DNA of 64,000 nucleotides from UBA6814 sp040753075. GTDB lineage: Bacteria > Desulfobacterota > Desulfovibrionia > Desulfovibrionales > Desulfovibrionaceae. Where the stretch lies: contig JBFMHA010000004.1 of assembly GCA_040753075.1 (NCBI GenBank), positions 37,386-101,385 of the forward strand, written 5' to 3'. How positions within the stretch are numbered: the first letter of the stretch is position 1; each line of letters begins with the position of its first letter. The position numbers and the translations under genes were made by a program. The notes under the pieces are model-generated. The model saw only the letters and a list, made by a program, of their open reading frames with translations, was not told where the DNA came from and did not search any database. Of the stretch, positions 43,195 through 55,692 are shown piece by piece.

Positions 43195-45684
43195 ATGGAC
43201 GGAGCCCGCATGGAGAAACCGGCATTATCGGCCCTGTTCGAGGGCCTGGTCCAGGGCGTGGTCTACCTTGACGCCGCCGGCAGGGTCATCAGCGCCAACC
43301 CGGCCGCGTCGCGCATCCTGGGCCTCCCCCGGGAGCAGCTTCTGGGCCTGGACACCCTGGATTCCCGTTGGCGCGCCATCCGGGAGGACGGGACGCCGTT
43401 CCCCGGCGCGGAACATCCGGCAATGCAGGTCCTGGCCACCGGGCAGGAGGTGCGCGGGGTGGTCCTCGGGGTGTTCGATCCCGAGGACGGCGGCTGCCGC
43501 TGGCTGCGGGTGAGCGCCTTTCCCTGCGCCATGGCGGACGGCAAGCCCGGCCAGGTCTGCGCGGTCTTCGACGACATCACCGAGCTCAAGCGCGCGGAGG
43601 CGGCCCGGAGCGCGTCCGAATGCCGCTGCGAGAGCCTCCTCCGCGCCTCGCCCATGGGCGTCCACCAGTACGCCCTGCGCGCGGGGCGCCTGGTCTTCGC
43701 GGGCGCCAACCCGGCGGCCGACGCCATCCTCGGGGTGGACCACGCCCGGTTCGAGGGCATGGACATCGAGGCCGCCTTCCCGGGCCTCCGGGGCACGGAG
43801 ATACCGCTGCGCTACCGCCGGATCGCCGAAGAGGGGGGGCGCTGGCGCGCGGAGCACGTGGCCTACGACGACGGGGTGATGGCCGGGAGCTTCGAGGTCC
43901 ACGCCTTCCAGACCGAGCCGGGGGGCATGGCCGCCGTGTTCGTCGAGACCAGCGAGGCCCGGCGTCTGGCCGACGCCTTGCAGAAGAAGGTGGACGAACT
44001 GGGCGCGCTCTACGCCATGAGCATGGAGATCGGCGCCAGCCTGTCCGTGGCCGAGGTCAAGGACAAGGCCCTCCAGGCGGTGGTCCGGGCCGTGGCCCCG
44101 GACCTGGCCCTGCTCTTTTCCCGCCAGGGGGACGACCTGGAGCTGACCGGGTTCCACAGCACGGACAAGGCCCTGGTCCCCTCCCTGTTCCAGGGGCGCA
44201 AGGTGGGGCGGCGCCTGTGCGGAGTCGCCCACATCGAGAAGCGCGGGGTGTATTGCGACGACGTCCTCACGGACGGGCGTTGCGCCATGCCAGAGTTCAA
44301 GGCCGCTGGCGTCCGGTCCTTCGCGGCCCTTCCCCTGTTCGCGGGCGGGGAGCAGGTCGCGGTCCTGGCCGTGGCCTCCTTCGCCCCCCGCGCGTTCACC
44401 TCCGAGCGGGTCTTCCTGGAGTCCATCGGCGGCCTCGTGGCCGCCAGCCTGGGCAACGCGGCTCTGCACGAGAGCCTGTCGGTGTCCATGCTCCAGCTGG
44501 AGCGCGCCCGGGCGTCGCTCAAGCGCATCCTGGACGCCATGCCCTTCGGCGTGGCCGTGGTGGGCCTGGACCTGCGGCTGCGCGAGGCCAACCAGGCCGC
44601 CCTCGCCATGATGGGCTACCGGGCGGACGAGCCGGTCGCCGGCCGGCCCTGCAAGGAGGCCCTGTGCACCAAGCGCGCGTCTGATTGCCCAATACTGGAC
44701 AAGCACAAGACCATCGACCGCACCGAGTGCGAGATGGTGCGCCGGGACGGCGGCAGGCTGCCCATCCTCAAGAGCGCGATCCCGGTGGAGCTCGATGGCG
44801 AAGGGGCCATCCTCGAAACCTTCGTGGACATCACCGAGATCCGGCAGGCCCGGGAAGCCCTGGAGCGGTCCCGGGACGAACTGGAGCAGCGGGTGGCCGA
44901 GCGCACCCGGGAGCTGTCCGAGGCCAACGCCAGGCTCACCGAACTGGACGCCCTGAAGAGCTCCTTCCTCTCCACCGTGTCCCACGACCTGCGCACCCCG
45001 CTGACCTCGGTGCTGGGGTTCGCCAAGATCATCCGCCGGGAGTTCACCCGGCGGTTCGCGCCCCTGGCCGGCGACGACCCGGCGCTCGAGGACAAGGCCC
45101 TGCAGATCGCGGGCAACCTGGACATCATCATCCAGGAGGGCGAGCGCCTGACCCGGCTGGTGAGCGACTTCCTGGACCTGTCGCGCCTGGAGGAGGGCCG
45201 GTATTCCTGGCAGGAGAAGCCCGTGGACCTGGGGAGCCTGCTGTCCGAGGCCGCGGCCTCGGTGCAGGGCGTCTTCCTGGAGAAGCCCGGCGTGGAGTTG
45301 CGGGTGGAGGCCCCCCCGGACCTGCCCCGGCTGCGGCTGGATCCGGACCGGCTGCTCCAGGTCCTGGTCAACCTGCTCTCCAACGCGGCCAAGTTCACCC
45401 GGAAGGGGACGGTGACCCTGGCCGCCTCGGCCTCGGCGGACAGCGTGCGGGTCTGCGTGGCCGACACCGGCATGGGCCTGCCCCAGGCCTCGCTCAAGCG
45501 CATCTTCGACAAGTTCTACCAGGTGGGCGACGACACGCTCAAGGCCGAGAAGGGGTCGGGCCTGGGCCTGGCCATCTGCAAGCAGATCGTGGAGCACTAC
45601 GGCGGGGCCATATGGGCCGAATCCGAGCCCGGCGCGGGCAGCACCTTCTGCTTCGAGCTGCCCCTGGCCCGGGTGGGGTGCTGA
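43195..45684 (+). CDS. Cytoplasmic PAS-PAS-GAF-PAS histidine kinase
   Basis: The 829-aa protein has no membrane helix. In order: PAS (about 5-130), PAS (about 140-260), GAF (about 275-425), PAS (about 440-550) with an unusual Cys set (CKEALCTKRASDCPILDKHK, then ECEM), a coiled coil, HisKA with H597 in SHDLRTPLT and HATPase (NLLSNAAKFT, DTGMGLP, GSGLGLA). The GAF also has spaced Cys (RLCGVAHIEKRGVYCDD, RCAMPEF). The Cys-bearing PAS could hold a metal or Fe-S centre. No regulator is adjacent. Starts at 43150 and 43210 are also possible; the PAS begins just after 43210. Confidence 0.85.
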   Translation: MDGARMEKPALSALFEGLVQGVVYLDAAGRVISANPAASRILGLPREQLLGLDTLDSRWRAIREDGTPFPGAEHPAMQVLATGQEVRGVVLGVFDPEDGGCRWLRVSAFPCAMADGKPGQVCAVFDDITELKRAEAARSASECRCESLLRASPMGVHQYALRAGRLVFAGANPAADAILGVDHARFEGMDIEAAFPGLRGTEIPLRYRRIAEEGGRWRAEHVAYDDGVMAGSFEVHAFQTEPGGMAAVFVETSEARRLADALQKKVDELGALYAMSMEIGASLSVAEVKDKALQAVVRAVAPDLALLFSRQGDDLELTGFHSTDKALVPSLFQGRKVGRRLCGVAHIEKRGVYCDDVLTDGRCAMPEFKAAGVRSFAALPLFAGGEQVAVLAVASFAPRAFTSERVFLESIGGLVAASLGNAALHESLSVSMLQLERARASLKRILDAMPFGVAVVGLDLRLREANQAALAMMGYRADEPVAGRPCKEALCTKRASDCPILDKHKTIDRTECEMVRRDGGRLPILKSAIPVELDGEGAILETFVDITEIRQAREALERSRDELEQRVAERTRELSEANARLTELDALKSSFLSTVSHDLRTPLTSVLGFAKIIRREFTRRFAPLAGDDPALEDKALQIAGNLDIIIQEGERLTRLVSDFLDLSRLEEGRYSWQEKPVDLGSLLSEAAASVQGVFLEKPGVELRVEAPPDLPRLRLDPDRLLQVLVNLLSNAAKFTRKGTVTLAASASADSVRVCVADTGMGLPQASLKRIFDKFYQVGDDTLKAEKGSGLGLAICKQIVEHYGGAIWAESEPGAGSTFCFELPLARVGC

Positions 45685-45697
45685 TCCCGGGCCGGCC

Positions 45698-48406
<2,709 letters not shown>

Positions 48407-48639
48407 GGGGAGGCTCCTCGTGTTCCGCGCGGCGCGGCGCAGGGATGAGCCCTGCGCCGCGTAGGCCGGCTGTGGACTGTGTAGCGGATATCCGTGACGG
48501 CGAAAAGGACTGCGCCCAGGAGGAGGCGCAGGCCCGGGATGGCCGGTCCGCACGTGACGTATTATCGCTGAAAGCGGTTGTTTTTTTCGAGCCCGCATGG
48601 TATTGATTGCATGTTCAAAAAAGGGTCGGGGGCCAGTTC

Positions 48640-50982
48640 ATGCCGTCCACTCCGGGTGCATCCCGTTCGCTGATCCTCGCCGTGCTCGGGCTGGCGGCGC
48701 TGCTCGTTCCCGTGACCGCCTGCGCCGAGGCCGGAAGAGTCCTCCTGCTCACCTCCTACCATCAGGGCGATCCCTGGACCGACCGGGTGGTGGAAGGGGT
48801 GCGCCAGGCCGTGGGGCCGGCGGACCTGCGGGTGGAGCACCTCGACGCCCGCCGCATGGGCCGCCCCGAGCAGCTGGCCGGCATGCGCCGCCATCTGGCG
48901 GAGAAGTATGCCGCCGCTCCGCTCGCCGCCCTGGCCGCGGCCGATGACGCGGCCTTCGCCCTGCTCCTGGACATGCGCGGCAGCGACCTTCCTTCCCTTC
49001 CCCTGGTCTTCTGCGGAGTGAACAATTTCGATCCCGGCAGAATCCAGGGCCTGGCCGGGATAACCGGGGTCAACGAGCAGGTGGACATCCCGGGCACCGT
49101 GCGCCTGGCCCTGGACCTCCAGCCCAGGGCCAAGGTCCTGGCCGCAGTGGTGGCGGACCGCAACGCCGTGGGCCGGGCCAACCTGGAGTCCTTCCGCGCC
49201 CGGGCCGCCTCACTGAACGGGCGGGTGGAGGTCCGGGAGCTCCTGAACCTGACCCGGGGCCGGGCGGAGGAGGTCCTGGGCGCGCTGCCCAGGAACGCCG
49301 TGGTGCTGCGCCTGGCCAATCTCCTGGAGGAAGACGGCCGGGACGTGCCCCTGCAGGAGAGCATGCGCCTCATCTCCGGCCAGGCCCCCTGCCCGGTCTT
49401 CACCTTCTGGGATTTCGACCTGGGCCAGGGGGCGGTGGGCGGCAGGGTGGTAAGCGGCCTGGAACAGGGCCGCGCGGCAGGGGCCATGCTCGCCCGCATC
49501 CTGGCCGGGGAGCCTGCCCAGGCCCTCCCGGTCCACATGGTCAGCCCCAACGTGCCCATGTTCGACTATCCCCAGCTCGCCCGGTTCGGAATAGCGGGCT
49601 CCTCCCTGCCGGACGGTTCGGTGGTCCTCGGCCAGCCCGAGGACGTCTACCGGAAGTATCTGCCCTGGATGGTGGTGTCCCTGGTGTTCATCGGCCTGCA
49701 GAGCTGGCTCATCGTCACCCTGCTGGCGAGCCGCGGCAGGCACCTCAAGGCGGAGGCCGCGCTGCGGGAGCAGCTCGCCGCGCGCAAGCGAGCCGAGGAG
49801 GCCCTGCGCGCCGCCAAGGAGTCGGCCGAGGCCGCCAACCGGGCCAAGAGCGAGTTCCTGGCCACCATGAGCCACGAGATACGGACCCCGCTCAACGGGA
49901 TCCAGGGCATGCTCCAGATACTGGACGGCCCCGGCCTCGATCCGCGACAGGCCGAGTTCGTTCGGGTGGCCCTGGACTCCAGCCGCAGCCTCACCCGCAT
50001 CCTCTCCGACATCCTGGACCTGTCGCGGATCGAGGCCGGGGCCATGGACATCGCGGCCGAGCCCTTTTCCCTGGACGCGGTGCTCGATCCCCTCTGCAAC
50101 GTGTTCGCGTCCGAGGCCGGGAACAAGGGGCTCGAATTCGCCTGCATCCGGCATCCCGGCCTGCCCTCGGCCCTGGTGGGCGACGCCGGCCGCATCCGCC
50201 AGGTGCTCTTCAACCTCATCGGCAATGCGGTGAAATACACCGACCGGGGCCAGGTCCGGGCCGAGGTCTGGTTCGCCGGAGGGCCGGGGGGGCACGGCCC
50301 CGCGCGGCTCTGCCTGCAAGTCGCGGACACCGGGCCGGGCATCCCCGGTGACGACCTGGACAAGGCGTTCAACCTGTTCACCCAACTGGACGGCTCCAGC
50401 ACGCGCCGCTTCGGGGGGGCGGGCCTGGGCCTGGCCATCGTGCTCCGGCTGATGAGACTCATGGGCGGGAGCCTGGCGGTATCCAGCGAGCCCGGCCAGG
50501 GCACGGAGTTCTTCGTCACCCTGCCCGTGGCCGTGCACGAGCGGCCGGTGGCCGCAGCCGGCCTCCGGGCCGAGGGGGCGGGCAGGGGGCGGCGCATCCT
50601 GGTGGTGGAGGACGAGCCGGTCAACCGCATGGCCACCATGCATCTGCTCACCCGGCTGGGCTATGCGCCGCACGGGGCGCAGGACGGCTGCGAGGCCCTG
50701 GAGAGGCTGGCGCGGGAGTCCTATGCCGCGGTGCTCATGGACATCCAGATGCCGGGCATGGACGGTATTGAAACCACCCGGCGCATCCGCTCCGGGGAAG
50801 CCGGGGAGGCGGCCCGCTTCCTCCCGGTCGTGGCCCTCACCGCCCACGCCATGAGCGGCGACCGGGAACAGTTCCTGGCCGGGGGCATGGACGGATACAT
50901 CGCCAAGCCCGTGGATCTCGAGGAGATGGGGGCGACGCTGGGCCGCTGCCTGGCCGGGGCCGGGACGCCGGACCGGGGATAG
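48640..50982 (+). CDS. Hybrid histidine kinase with built-in ABC-type binding domain
   Basis: The 780-aa protein has a signal-like helix (about 8-30). A periplasmic domain of the ABC_sub_bind type follows (about 33-340; VLLLTSYHQGDPWTDRVVEG, SLPLVFCGVNNFDPG, FTFWDFDLGQGAVGG). Then come one membrane helix (about 345-365), a coiled coil, HisKA with H412 in SHEIRTPLNG, HATPase (NLIGNAVKYT, DTGPGIP, GAGLGLA) and a receiver with D701 in LMDIQMPG. Ligand binding and phosphorelay thus sit in one chain. No HPt protein is nearby. ATG at 48640 is preferred to a TTG at 48607. Confidence 0.87.
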   Translation: MPSTPGASRSLILAVLGLAALLVPVTACAEAGRVLLLTSYHQGDPWTDRVVEGVRQAVGPADLRVEHLDARRMGRPEQLAGMRRHLAEKYAAAPLAALAAADDAAFALLLDMRGSDLPSLPLVFCGVNNFDPGRIQGLAGITGVNEQVDIPGTVRLALDLQPRAKVLAAVVADRNAVGRANLESFRARAASLNGRVEVRELLNLTRGRAEEVLGALPRNAVVLRLANLLEEDGRDVPLQESMRLISGQAPCPVFTFWDFDLGQGAVGGRVVSGLEQGRAAGAMLARILAGEPAQALPVHMVSPNVPMFDYPQLARFGIAGSSLPDGSVVLGQPEDVYRKYLPWMVVSLVFIGLQSWLIVTLLASRGRHLKAEAALREQLAARKRAEEALRAAKESAEAANRAKSEFLATMSHEIRTPLNGIQGMLQILDGPGLDPRQAEFVRVALDSSRSLTRILSDILDLSRIEAGAMDIAAEPFSLDAVLDPLCNVFASEAGNKGLEFACIRHPGLPSALVGDAGRIRQVLFNLIGNAVKYTDRGQVRAEVWFAGGPGGHGPARLCLQVADTGPGIPGDDLDKAFNLFTQLDGSSTRRFGGAGLGLAIVLRLMRLMGGSLAVSSEPGQGTEFFVTLPVAVHERPVAAAGLRAEGAGRGRRILVVEDEPVNRMATMHLLTRLGYAPHGAQDGCEALERLARESYAAVLMDIQMPGMDGIETTRRIRSGEAGEAARFLPVVALTAHAMSGDREQFLAGGMDGYIAKPVDLEEMGATLGRCLAGAGTPDRG

Positions 50983-51302
50983 CCCGGGGCGCCTTGCCCC
51001 GGCCTGTTCTTGCAACCCCGGGGCAGGCGGGCTACTTCCCGGATGCGGTCGGACGGCAGGGACTGCGGCAAGGCGTCGCCGCCTTCGTCTTCCCGGCTCC
51101 TGCGGTTCTTTCCGAAAGCAGAGGGCAAGCCCCCCGCGTCTCCCGCCCTGGAGCCGGGGCGGGGGACGCGGCGCCGCGGGCGCTTCGCCGCAGGCGCGGG
51201 CATCCGCCGGCGCATGGCTTCTTGTCCACCCGTGAGGAGTCCCCGGCCTGGCCGGCTGAACCGCCGCATCCCCGGGGGGGCGGCTCCTGCAAGGAGTATG
51301 GC
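50983..51302. other. Intergenic, hairpin and promoter region
   Basis: This 320-base gap follows the hybrid kinase. A hairpin CCGGGGC-GCCTT-GCCCCGG at 50985-51003 may terminate the kinase transcript. The remaining GC-rich sequence shows no gene and no promoter that I can place for the next operon. Confidence 0.4.
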
Positions 51303-52490
51303 ATGGCTCGTTTTTCCCGCCTGTGGCGGGCATTGCCGGCGACGTTACTGCTGGCGGCGGCGCTGGCCGCGGCGCCGGCCGTGGCGGACGCCCCACTGGA
51401 GTTCGTCACCGCGCCGGTGGCCAAGCCCGGCGGCGGCAAGTGGCGCATCGGCTACTACGAGGGCGGCCCCTACTTCAACTACCGCCGCAACCTGGTGGGC
51501 TTCGTGGAGGGCCTCATGGACCTGGGCTGGATCGAGCCGGCCGAGGTCCCGGATGTCGGCGGTCCGGACGACAACGCCGCGCTCTGGCCGCTTCTGGCCG
51601 CCACCCTGAAGAGCGACTACGTGCAGTTCGCGCCCGAGGCCTTCTGGTCCGGGGGCTGGAACGCCACCTGCCGGGAGGCGGCGCGCGAGGACTGCATCCG
51701 CCGCCTGAACGCCGGCGAGGTGGACTTCATGCTGGCGGCCGGCACCTGGGCCGGCCAGGACCTGGCCAACGACCGCCACGCGGCGCCCCTGACCGTGTGC
51801 TCGGTGAGCAACGCGGCGTTCTCGGGCATCGTCAGGAGCCCCGCCGAGTCCGGCCGCGACCACGTGCACGCCAAATGCGACCCGGACCGCTACGTCCGGA
51901 TGGCGCGGCTGTTCTACAATCTCTTCCGGTTCCGTCGCCTGGGCATCACCTACGAGGACAGCCCCGAGGGCCGGGTGCACGGCGCGGTGCGCGAGATCGA
52001 GCAGGTGTCCCGGGAGTTCGGCTTCGAGGTGGTGCGCTGCCTGGCCCCCTTCTCCGGGGTGTCCCAGGTGCAGAGCGAGGAGGCGGTCATCGCCTGCCAG
52101 GAGGAGTTGGCCAGGCAGGCTGACGCGGTCATCATCCCGGTGCACCGGGGCGTGAATCCCCGGGTCATGTCCCGGGTTCTGGCCCCGCACTTCGCGCGGA
52201 GGATCCCCACGTTCTCCCAGCAGGGGAGCCTGGAGGTGAAGCACGGCGCGCTCATGGGCATGACCCTGGGCCGGGGGGCCTTCCGGGAGGTGGGGACCTT
52301 CCACGCCAAGGCCGCGGCCTCGGCGTTCCATGGCGTGCCGGTGGGGCGGCTTCCCCTGGTCTTCGAGGACCCGCGCGGCCTGGCCCTGAACCGGGAAACC
52401 GCCCGGCGCATCGGCTTCCAGGTGCCTCCCGGCCTGGACCTGGTGGCCGAGGACGTGTTCGAAACCATCGCCCCGGACATCGGCCACTGA
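51303..52490 (+). CDS. Periplasmic binding protein (BMP-like), orphan partner of a kinase
   Basis: The 395-aa protein has a Sec signal (residues 1-28, cleavage after AVA) and a type I periplasmic-binding fold of the BMP/ABC_sub_bind kind: WRIGYYEGGPYFNYRRNLVGFVEG, MLAAGTWAGQDLAND, LGITYEDSPEGRVHGAVREIE and ADAVIIPVHRGVNPRV. Such proteins bind nucleosides, amino acids or other small ligands. No transporter genes are present, and a histidine kinase starts 2 bases after its stop. GGAG precedes the ATG. Confidence 0.8.
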   Translation: MARFSRLWRALPATLLLAAALAAAPAVADAPLEFVTAPVAKPGGGKWRIGYYEGGPYFNYRRNLVGFVEGLMDLGWIEPAEVPDVGGPDDNAALWPLLAATLKSDYVQFAPEAFWSGGWNATCREAAREDCIRRLNAGEVDFMLAAGTWAGQDLANDRHAAPLTVCSVSNAAFSGIVRSPAESGRDHVHAKCDPDRYVRMARLFYNLFRFRRLGITYEDSPEGRVHGAVREIEQVSREFGFEVVRCLAPFSGVSQVQSEEAVIACQEELARQADAVIIPVHRGVNPRVMSRVLAPHFARRIPTFSQQGSLEVKHGALMGMTLGRGAFREVGTFHAKAAASAFHGVPVGRLPLVFEDPRGLALNRETARRIGFQVPPGLDLVAEDVFETIAPDIGH

Positions 52491-52492
52491 CC

Positions 52493-53812
52493 ATGCGCCG
52501 TCCCCTGGCCATCCTTGGCGCGAGCCTGGGCTTCGGACTCCTCTACTGGGTCTGCGATGCGTTCTACGACTACTTCACCTTCGCCGACACCATCCGCATC
52601 CTCATCTTCCACGAGCCCCTGACCCTCTGGGACTCCCTGGGCCGCAACGTGCCCCGCAACGACCTCATGGCGCGCCTGACCTTCCTGGCCTCCTGCCTGG
52701 CGGGCGGCGGACTGGTGGTGCTGTTCATGCGCCGGGTGGAGCGCGCCGAGGCCGTGCTCCGCGAGAACGAGCGCCGCTCCCGCACCCTGTTCGAGAACGC
52801 CCTGGCCGGGCTCTACAGCGTGGACGTCCGGGGGAGCATCCTGTCCGCCAATCCGGCCTTTGCCCGCATGCTCGGCTGCCCCTGGGACCGGGACAGCGCA
52901 GGGGCGGTGCGGGAGGCCTGGCCCGCGGTCCTGCAGGAACCGGCCGCCTGGCGGGATTTCGTGCGCCGGGCCGTGGACAGCGGCGAGCCGGCGGAGATCG
53001 AACTGGCGGCCCGCACCCCGCAGGGCCGCCCCGTTTGGCTGCTGCACTCCTGCCGGGCGGTGCCGGATGCGGGCTGGGACGGCGCGCGCCTGGAATGCTC
53101 GGCCGTGGACATCTCCCACCGCAAGGTCCTGGAGGATCTGGTGCGGGCCCACTCCCGGGAGATGGTACGGGTGCAGGAGAACGAGCGCCGCGCCCTGGCC
53201 CTGGATCTGCACGACAACATCGCCCAGGACTTGGCCGCGCTGAAGATCGCCCTGGCCACCCTGTGCGACGGCCACCCCGAGGCCGGGGAGTTCCTGCGTC
53301 CGGGCCTGGAGCGGTGCATGGGCATGGTCGGAGCGACCCTGGACAACGTGCGCCGGACCATGCAGGGGCTGCTGCCCGCGGAGCTTGAGCACTTCGGCCT
53401 GGGCAAGGTGTTGGCCGTGCACCTGGCCGAATACCGGGAGGCGTCGGGGCTGGACGTGGAGTTCAGCGGAGAGGAGCAGGACGGCCGGGGCCTGGGGCTG
53501 GAGGCCAAGGTCCACGTGCTGCGCATCCTCCAGGAGGCGCTGCACAACGTGCGGAAGCACGCCCGTGCCGACCGGGTGGAGGTGCGGCTGTGGTCCACGC
53601 CGCGGGAGCTCCATCTCCTGGTGGGGGACGACGGGGTGGGGTTCGACCCGGCCCTGGCCGCCCTGGACGGGGCGCGCAACGGCCGGTTCGGGATGCAGAG
53701 CATGCGGGAGCGGGCCTCCATCCTGGGCGGGGACCTGGAGATCGCCTCCACCCTGGCCCACGGCGCCATGATCCATCTCGTCGCGCCCCTGGGCCACGAT
53801 CCGGCGAACTAG
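52493..53812 (+). CDS. Membrane histidine kinase of the NarL/HisKA_3 type
   Basis: The 439-aa protein has two membrane helices (about 5-25 and 60-78) around a short periplasmic loop, PAS (about 95-215), a HisKA_3 domain with H240 in ERRALALDLHDNIAQDLAAL and HATPase (LQEALHNVRKHA, GDDGVGFDP, FGMQSMRERA). Kinases of this class usually pair with LuxR/NarL regulators; none is adjacent. The loop is too small to bind ligand alone, so the binding protein encoded 2 bases upstream is the likely sensor. Confidence 0.87.
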   Translation: MRRPLAILGASLGFGLLYWVCDAFYDYFTFADTIRILIFHEPLTLWDSLGRNVPRNDLMARLTFLASCLAGGGLVVLFMRRVERAEAVLRENERRSRTLFENALAGLYSVDVRGSILSANPAFARMLGCPWDRDSAGAVREAWPAVLQEPAAWRDFVRRAVDSGEPAEIELAARTPQGRPVWLLHSCRAVPDAGWDGARLECSAVDISHRKVLEDLVRAHSREMVRVQENERRALALDLHDNIAQDLAALKIALATLCDGHPEAGEFLRPGLERCMGMVGATLDNVRRTMQGLLPAELEHFGLGKVLAVHLAEYREASGLDVEFSGEEQDGRGLGLEAKVHVLRILQEALHNVRKHARADRVEVRLWSTPRELHLLVGDDGVGFDPALAALDGARNGRFGMQSMRERASILGGDLEIASTLAHGAMIHLVAPLGHDPAN

Positions 53813-53827
53813 TCGTCCGCTGTCCCG

Positions 53828-55477
53828 CTATCCCTCCGCCTCCCAGCCCGCCTCGTCCACGGTGTAGGGCCAGCCGTGCCCGGAGCAGACCCGGGCGGCC
53901 TTGCCCCGGGGGGCCAGGCGGGCCTGGGCCTGGCGCATGAGCGCGCGCAGCATGGCCATCTCCCGGCTGAACACCCGGCTGTCCGCGTTGGTGCTGGTCA
54001 TGAGGTACTTGGGCACCGAGAGGATGGACTTGTCCCGCTCGGACAGGCTGGGCACGTCGATGAGGTAGTCGCCGCAGAAGAGCAGGCCCTCCTCGGGCGC
54101 GAAGAAGAAGACCTGGCCGGCCACGTGCCCGCCCAGGCTCTCCAGCGCCAGGAACCGCACGTCGCCCGCGCTGAAGCCGCCCAGCACCGGGAATCCGCCC
54201 ATTTCGGCCGGATCTCCGTCCGCGTGCGCGAAGGGCGTGATGACCTGCGGCGCGGCCAGCTCCGTGAGCCGGGTGATGAGCCGGGTGAAGGAGAGGTTCA
54301 GGGCCTGCAGCCGGGTGCCCGTGCCCTGGGCGCGGTTGGCGTGGACGAAGACCGCGGCGCAGTCCGGGTGCATGTGGATTCGGGTCCCCAGCTCCCGCTC
54401 CAGGGGCGCGGCCCAGCCCGCGTGGTCCGCGTCGGGGTGGGTGAAGTAGGCGCGCCGGATGCGGGCCGGGTCGAAGCCGTGCCGGGCCAGCCAGTCGCGG
54501 GCGTCGGGAAAGTACAGGCCGTAGCCCGAGTCCACCAGCACGTCCTCGTCCGCGGTGCGCAGGAGGAAGCCGTTGGCCCCGGTGGGGCAGGCCAGGGTGT
54601 ACAGGGACACCGCGGGAGTCAGGGCGGTGGGGCCGGCCAGGCGCATGGAGAAGCGCTCCCCGGTGCGGCCCAGGGAGCTCGCGGCCAGGTGGAGGATGTT
54701 GGCGAAGACCCCGGAGGCGGCCATGGATTCCTCGTCCGCGCCGGCCTGGCGGCGGAAGTCCAGGAGCGCCCGGCCCATCTCGTCCGAGGACTCGAACAGG
54801 GCCTTGAGCCGGTCCAGCCGGTCCGGGGGCAGGATGCGGCGCAGCCGGAACAGGAAGTGCTCGGCCGCGGACAGGCCGATGACCGTCTCCATGGCCCCGC
54901 TGTCCGTGCCCTGCCACTGCACGTGGAAATGCCAGCCGCCCTGGTTCAGGTCGGCCAGCAGGGCGGACACCTGCTGCGGCGAGTCCGTGGCCATGGTGAT
55001 CTCGGCCAGGCCCGGGGCCGCGTCGCCGTCGTAGGCCATGTGGATCACGTTGGCCCGGTGCTGCCGGAACACCTCGGCCAGGCGGGCCAGGGAGCCGGGC
55101 TTGTCCTCCAGGGTGGCCTTGATGGCCAGGAGCCCCTCCAGGGAGGTGATGGGCTCGGGCCGCTCTTCGGCTGCAGCCGGGTCCGGCCGGTCCAGCCGGC
55201 CCTGCCGGGCCAGGTCGTCGGCCAGGGCCCCGGCCTGGGCCGCGGTGGCGCAGCGGGCCTCCATCCGCACCAGGAAGGGGCTCTCGGAGCGGTTGTAGGA
55301 GAATTTCTCGATGTTGGCCTGGTGGCCGGCCAGGAAGGCGGCCAGCGCGGCCAGCTCGCCCGGCCGGTCGGCCATGCGCAGCCCGGCCCCCAGCCGCCAC
55401 CCGCCCCGCGCGTCGCGGCGCAGGGCCAACCCGTCTGTGTCCGGCGCGTCCGGCCGCCGGGAACTCGTCTCGCCCAT
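53828..55477 (-). CDS. Tandem ACT domains fused to a metallo-beta-lactamase-fold domain
   Basis: The 549-aa protein has an ACT-like domain (about 25-95, MADRPGELAALAAFLAGHQANIE), a second ACT (about 115-190, LEDKPGSLARLAEVFRQHRANVI), a linker helix region, and a metallo-beta-lactamase fold (about 290-549). The metal box is THPDADHAG (HxDxDH rather than the usual HxHxDH), followed by later ligands in LGGHVAGQVFF, LLFCGDYLID and CSGHGWPY. ACT domains usually bind amino acids to regulate enzymes, so this looks like a hydrolase or lactonase under amino-acid control. The ATG at 55477 is chosen because the ribosome site GGGGAGGAG lies 6 bases before it; it is inside a perfect hairpin. Confidence 0.8.
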   Translation of the reverse strand: MGETSSRRPDAPDTDGLALRRDARGGWRLGAGLRMADRPGELAALAAFLAGHQANIEKFSYNRSESPFLVRMEARCATAAQAGALADDLARQGRLDRPDPAAAEERPEPITSLEGLLAIKATLEDKPGSLARLAEVFRQHRANVIHMAYDGDAAPGLAEITMATDSPQQVSALLADLNQGGWHFHVQWQGTDSGAMETVIGLSAAEHFLFRLRRILPPDRLDRLKALFESSDEMGRALLDFRRQAGADEESMAASGVFANILHLAASSLGRTGERFSMRLAGPTALTPAVSLYTLACPTGANGFLLRTADEDVLVDSGYGLYFPDARDWLARHGFDPARIRRAYFTHPDADHAGWAAPLERELGTRIHMHPDCAAVFVHANRAQGTGTRLQALNLSFTRLITRLTELAAPQVITPFAHADGDPAEMGGFPVLGGFSAGDVRFLALESLGGHVAGQVFFFAPEEGLLFCGDYLIDVPSLSERDKSILSVPKYLMTSTNADSRVFSREMAMLRALMRQAQARLAPRGKAARVCSGHGWPYTVDEAGWEAEG

Positions 55478-55484
55478 GGGCATC

Positions 55485-55509
55485 TCCTCCCCGAAGGCTT
55501 CGGGGAGGA
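55485..55509 (-). promoter_or_regulatory. Hairpin that buries the ribosome site of the ACT-MBL gene
   Basis: A 12-bp perfect inverted repeat with one central base (minus strand TCCTCCCCGAAG-C-CTTCGGGGAGGA) places the GGGGAGGA ribosome site in the 3' arm of a stem. As RNA a 9-bp stem with a 7-base loop could form and block initiation. Confidence 0.6.
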
Positions 55510-55692
55510 CCACTCTAGCCGCAGGAGCAGGCCGCAGGCAAGAAGGAGGCGTCAGGCCCCGGCGCGCGCTACGTGGCGGCCCCCCGCCGCCACTGCCGCG
55601 CCCGGTCCGCCTCTGGACCCTCATCCGCCTCTCCCTGGGCCTCCTGGGCGACGACCTGCGCCGCGTCTGCTGATAGGGTGGGCTGCGGCCCC

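Noticed and set aside
55560..55673. Short plus-strand frame ending LSLGLLGDDLRRVC before the tRNA
   Set aside because: It could be a gene remnant, but there is no start, ribosome site or family match.
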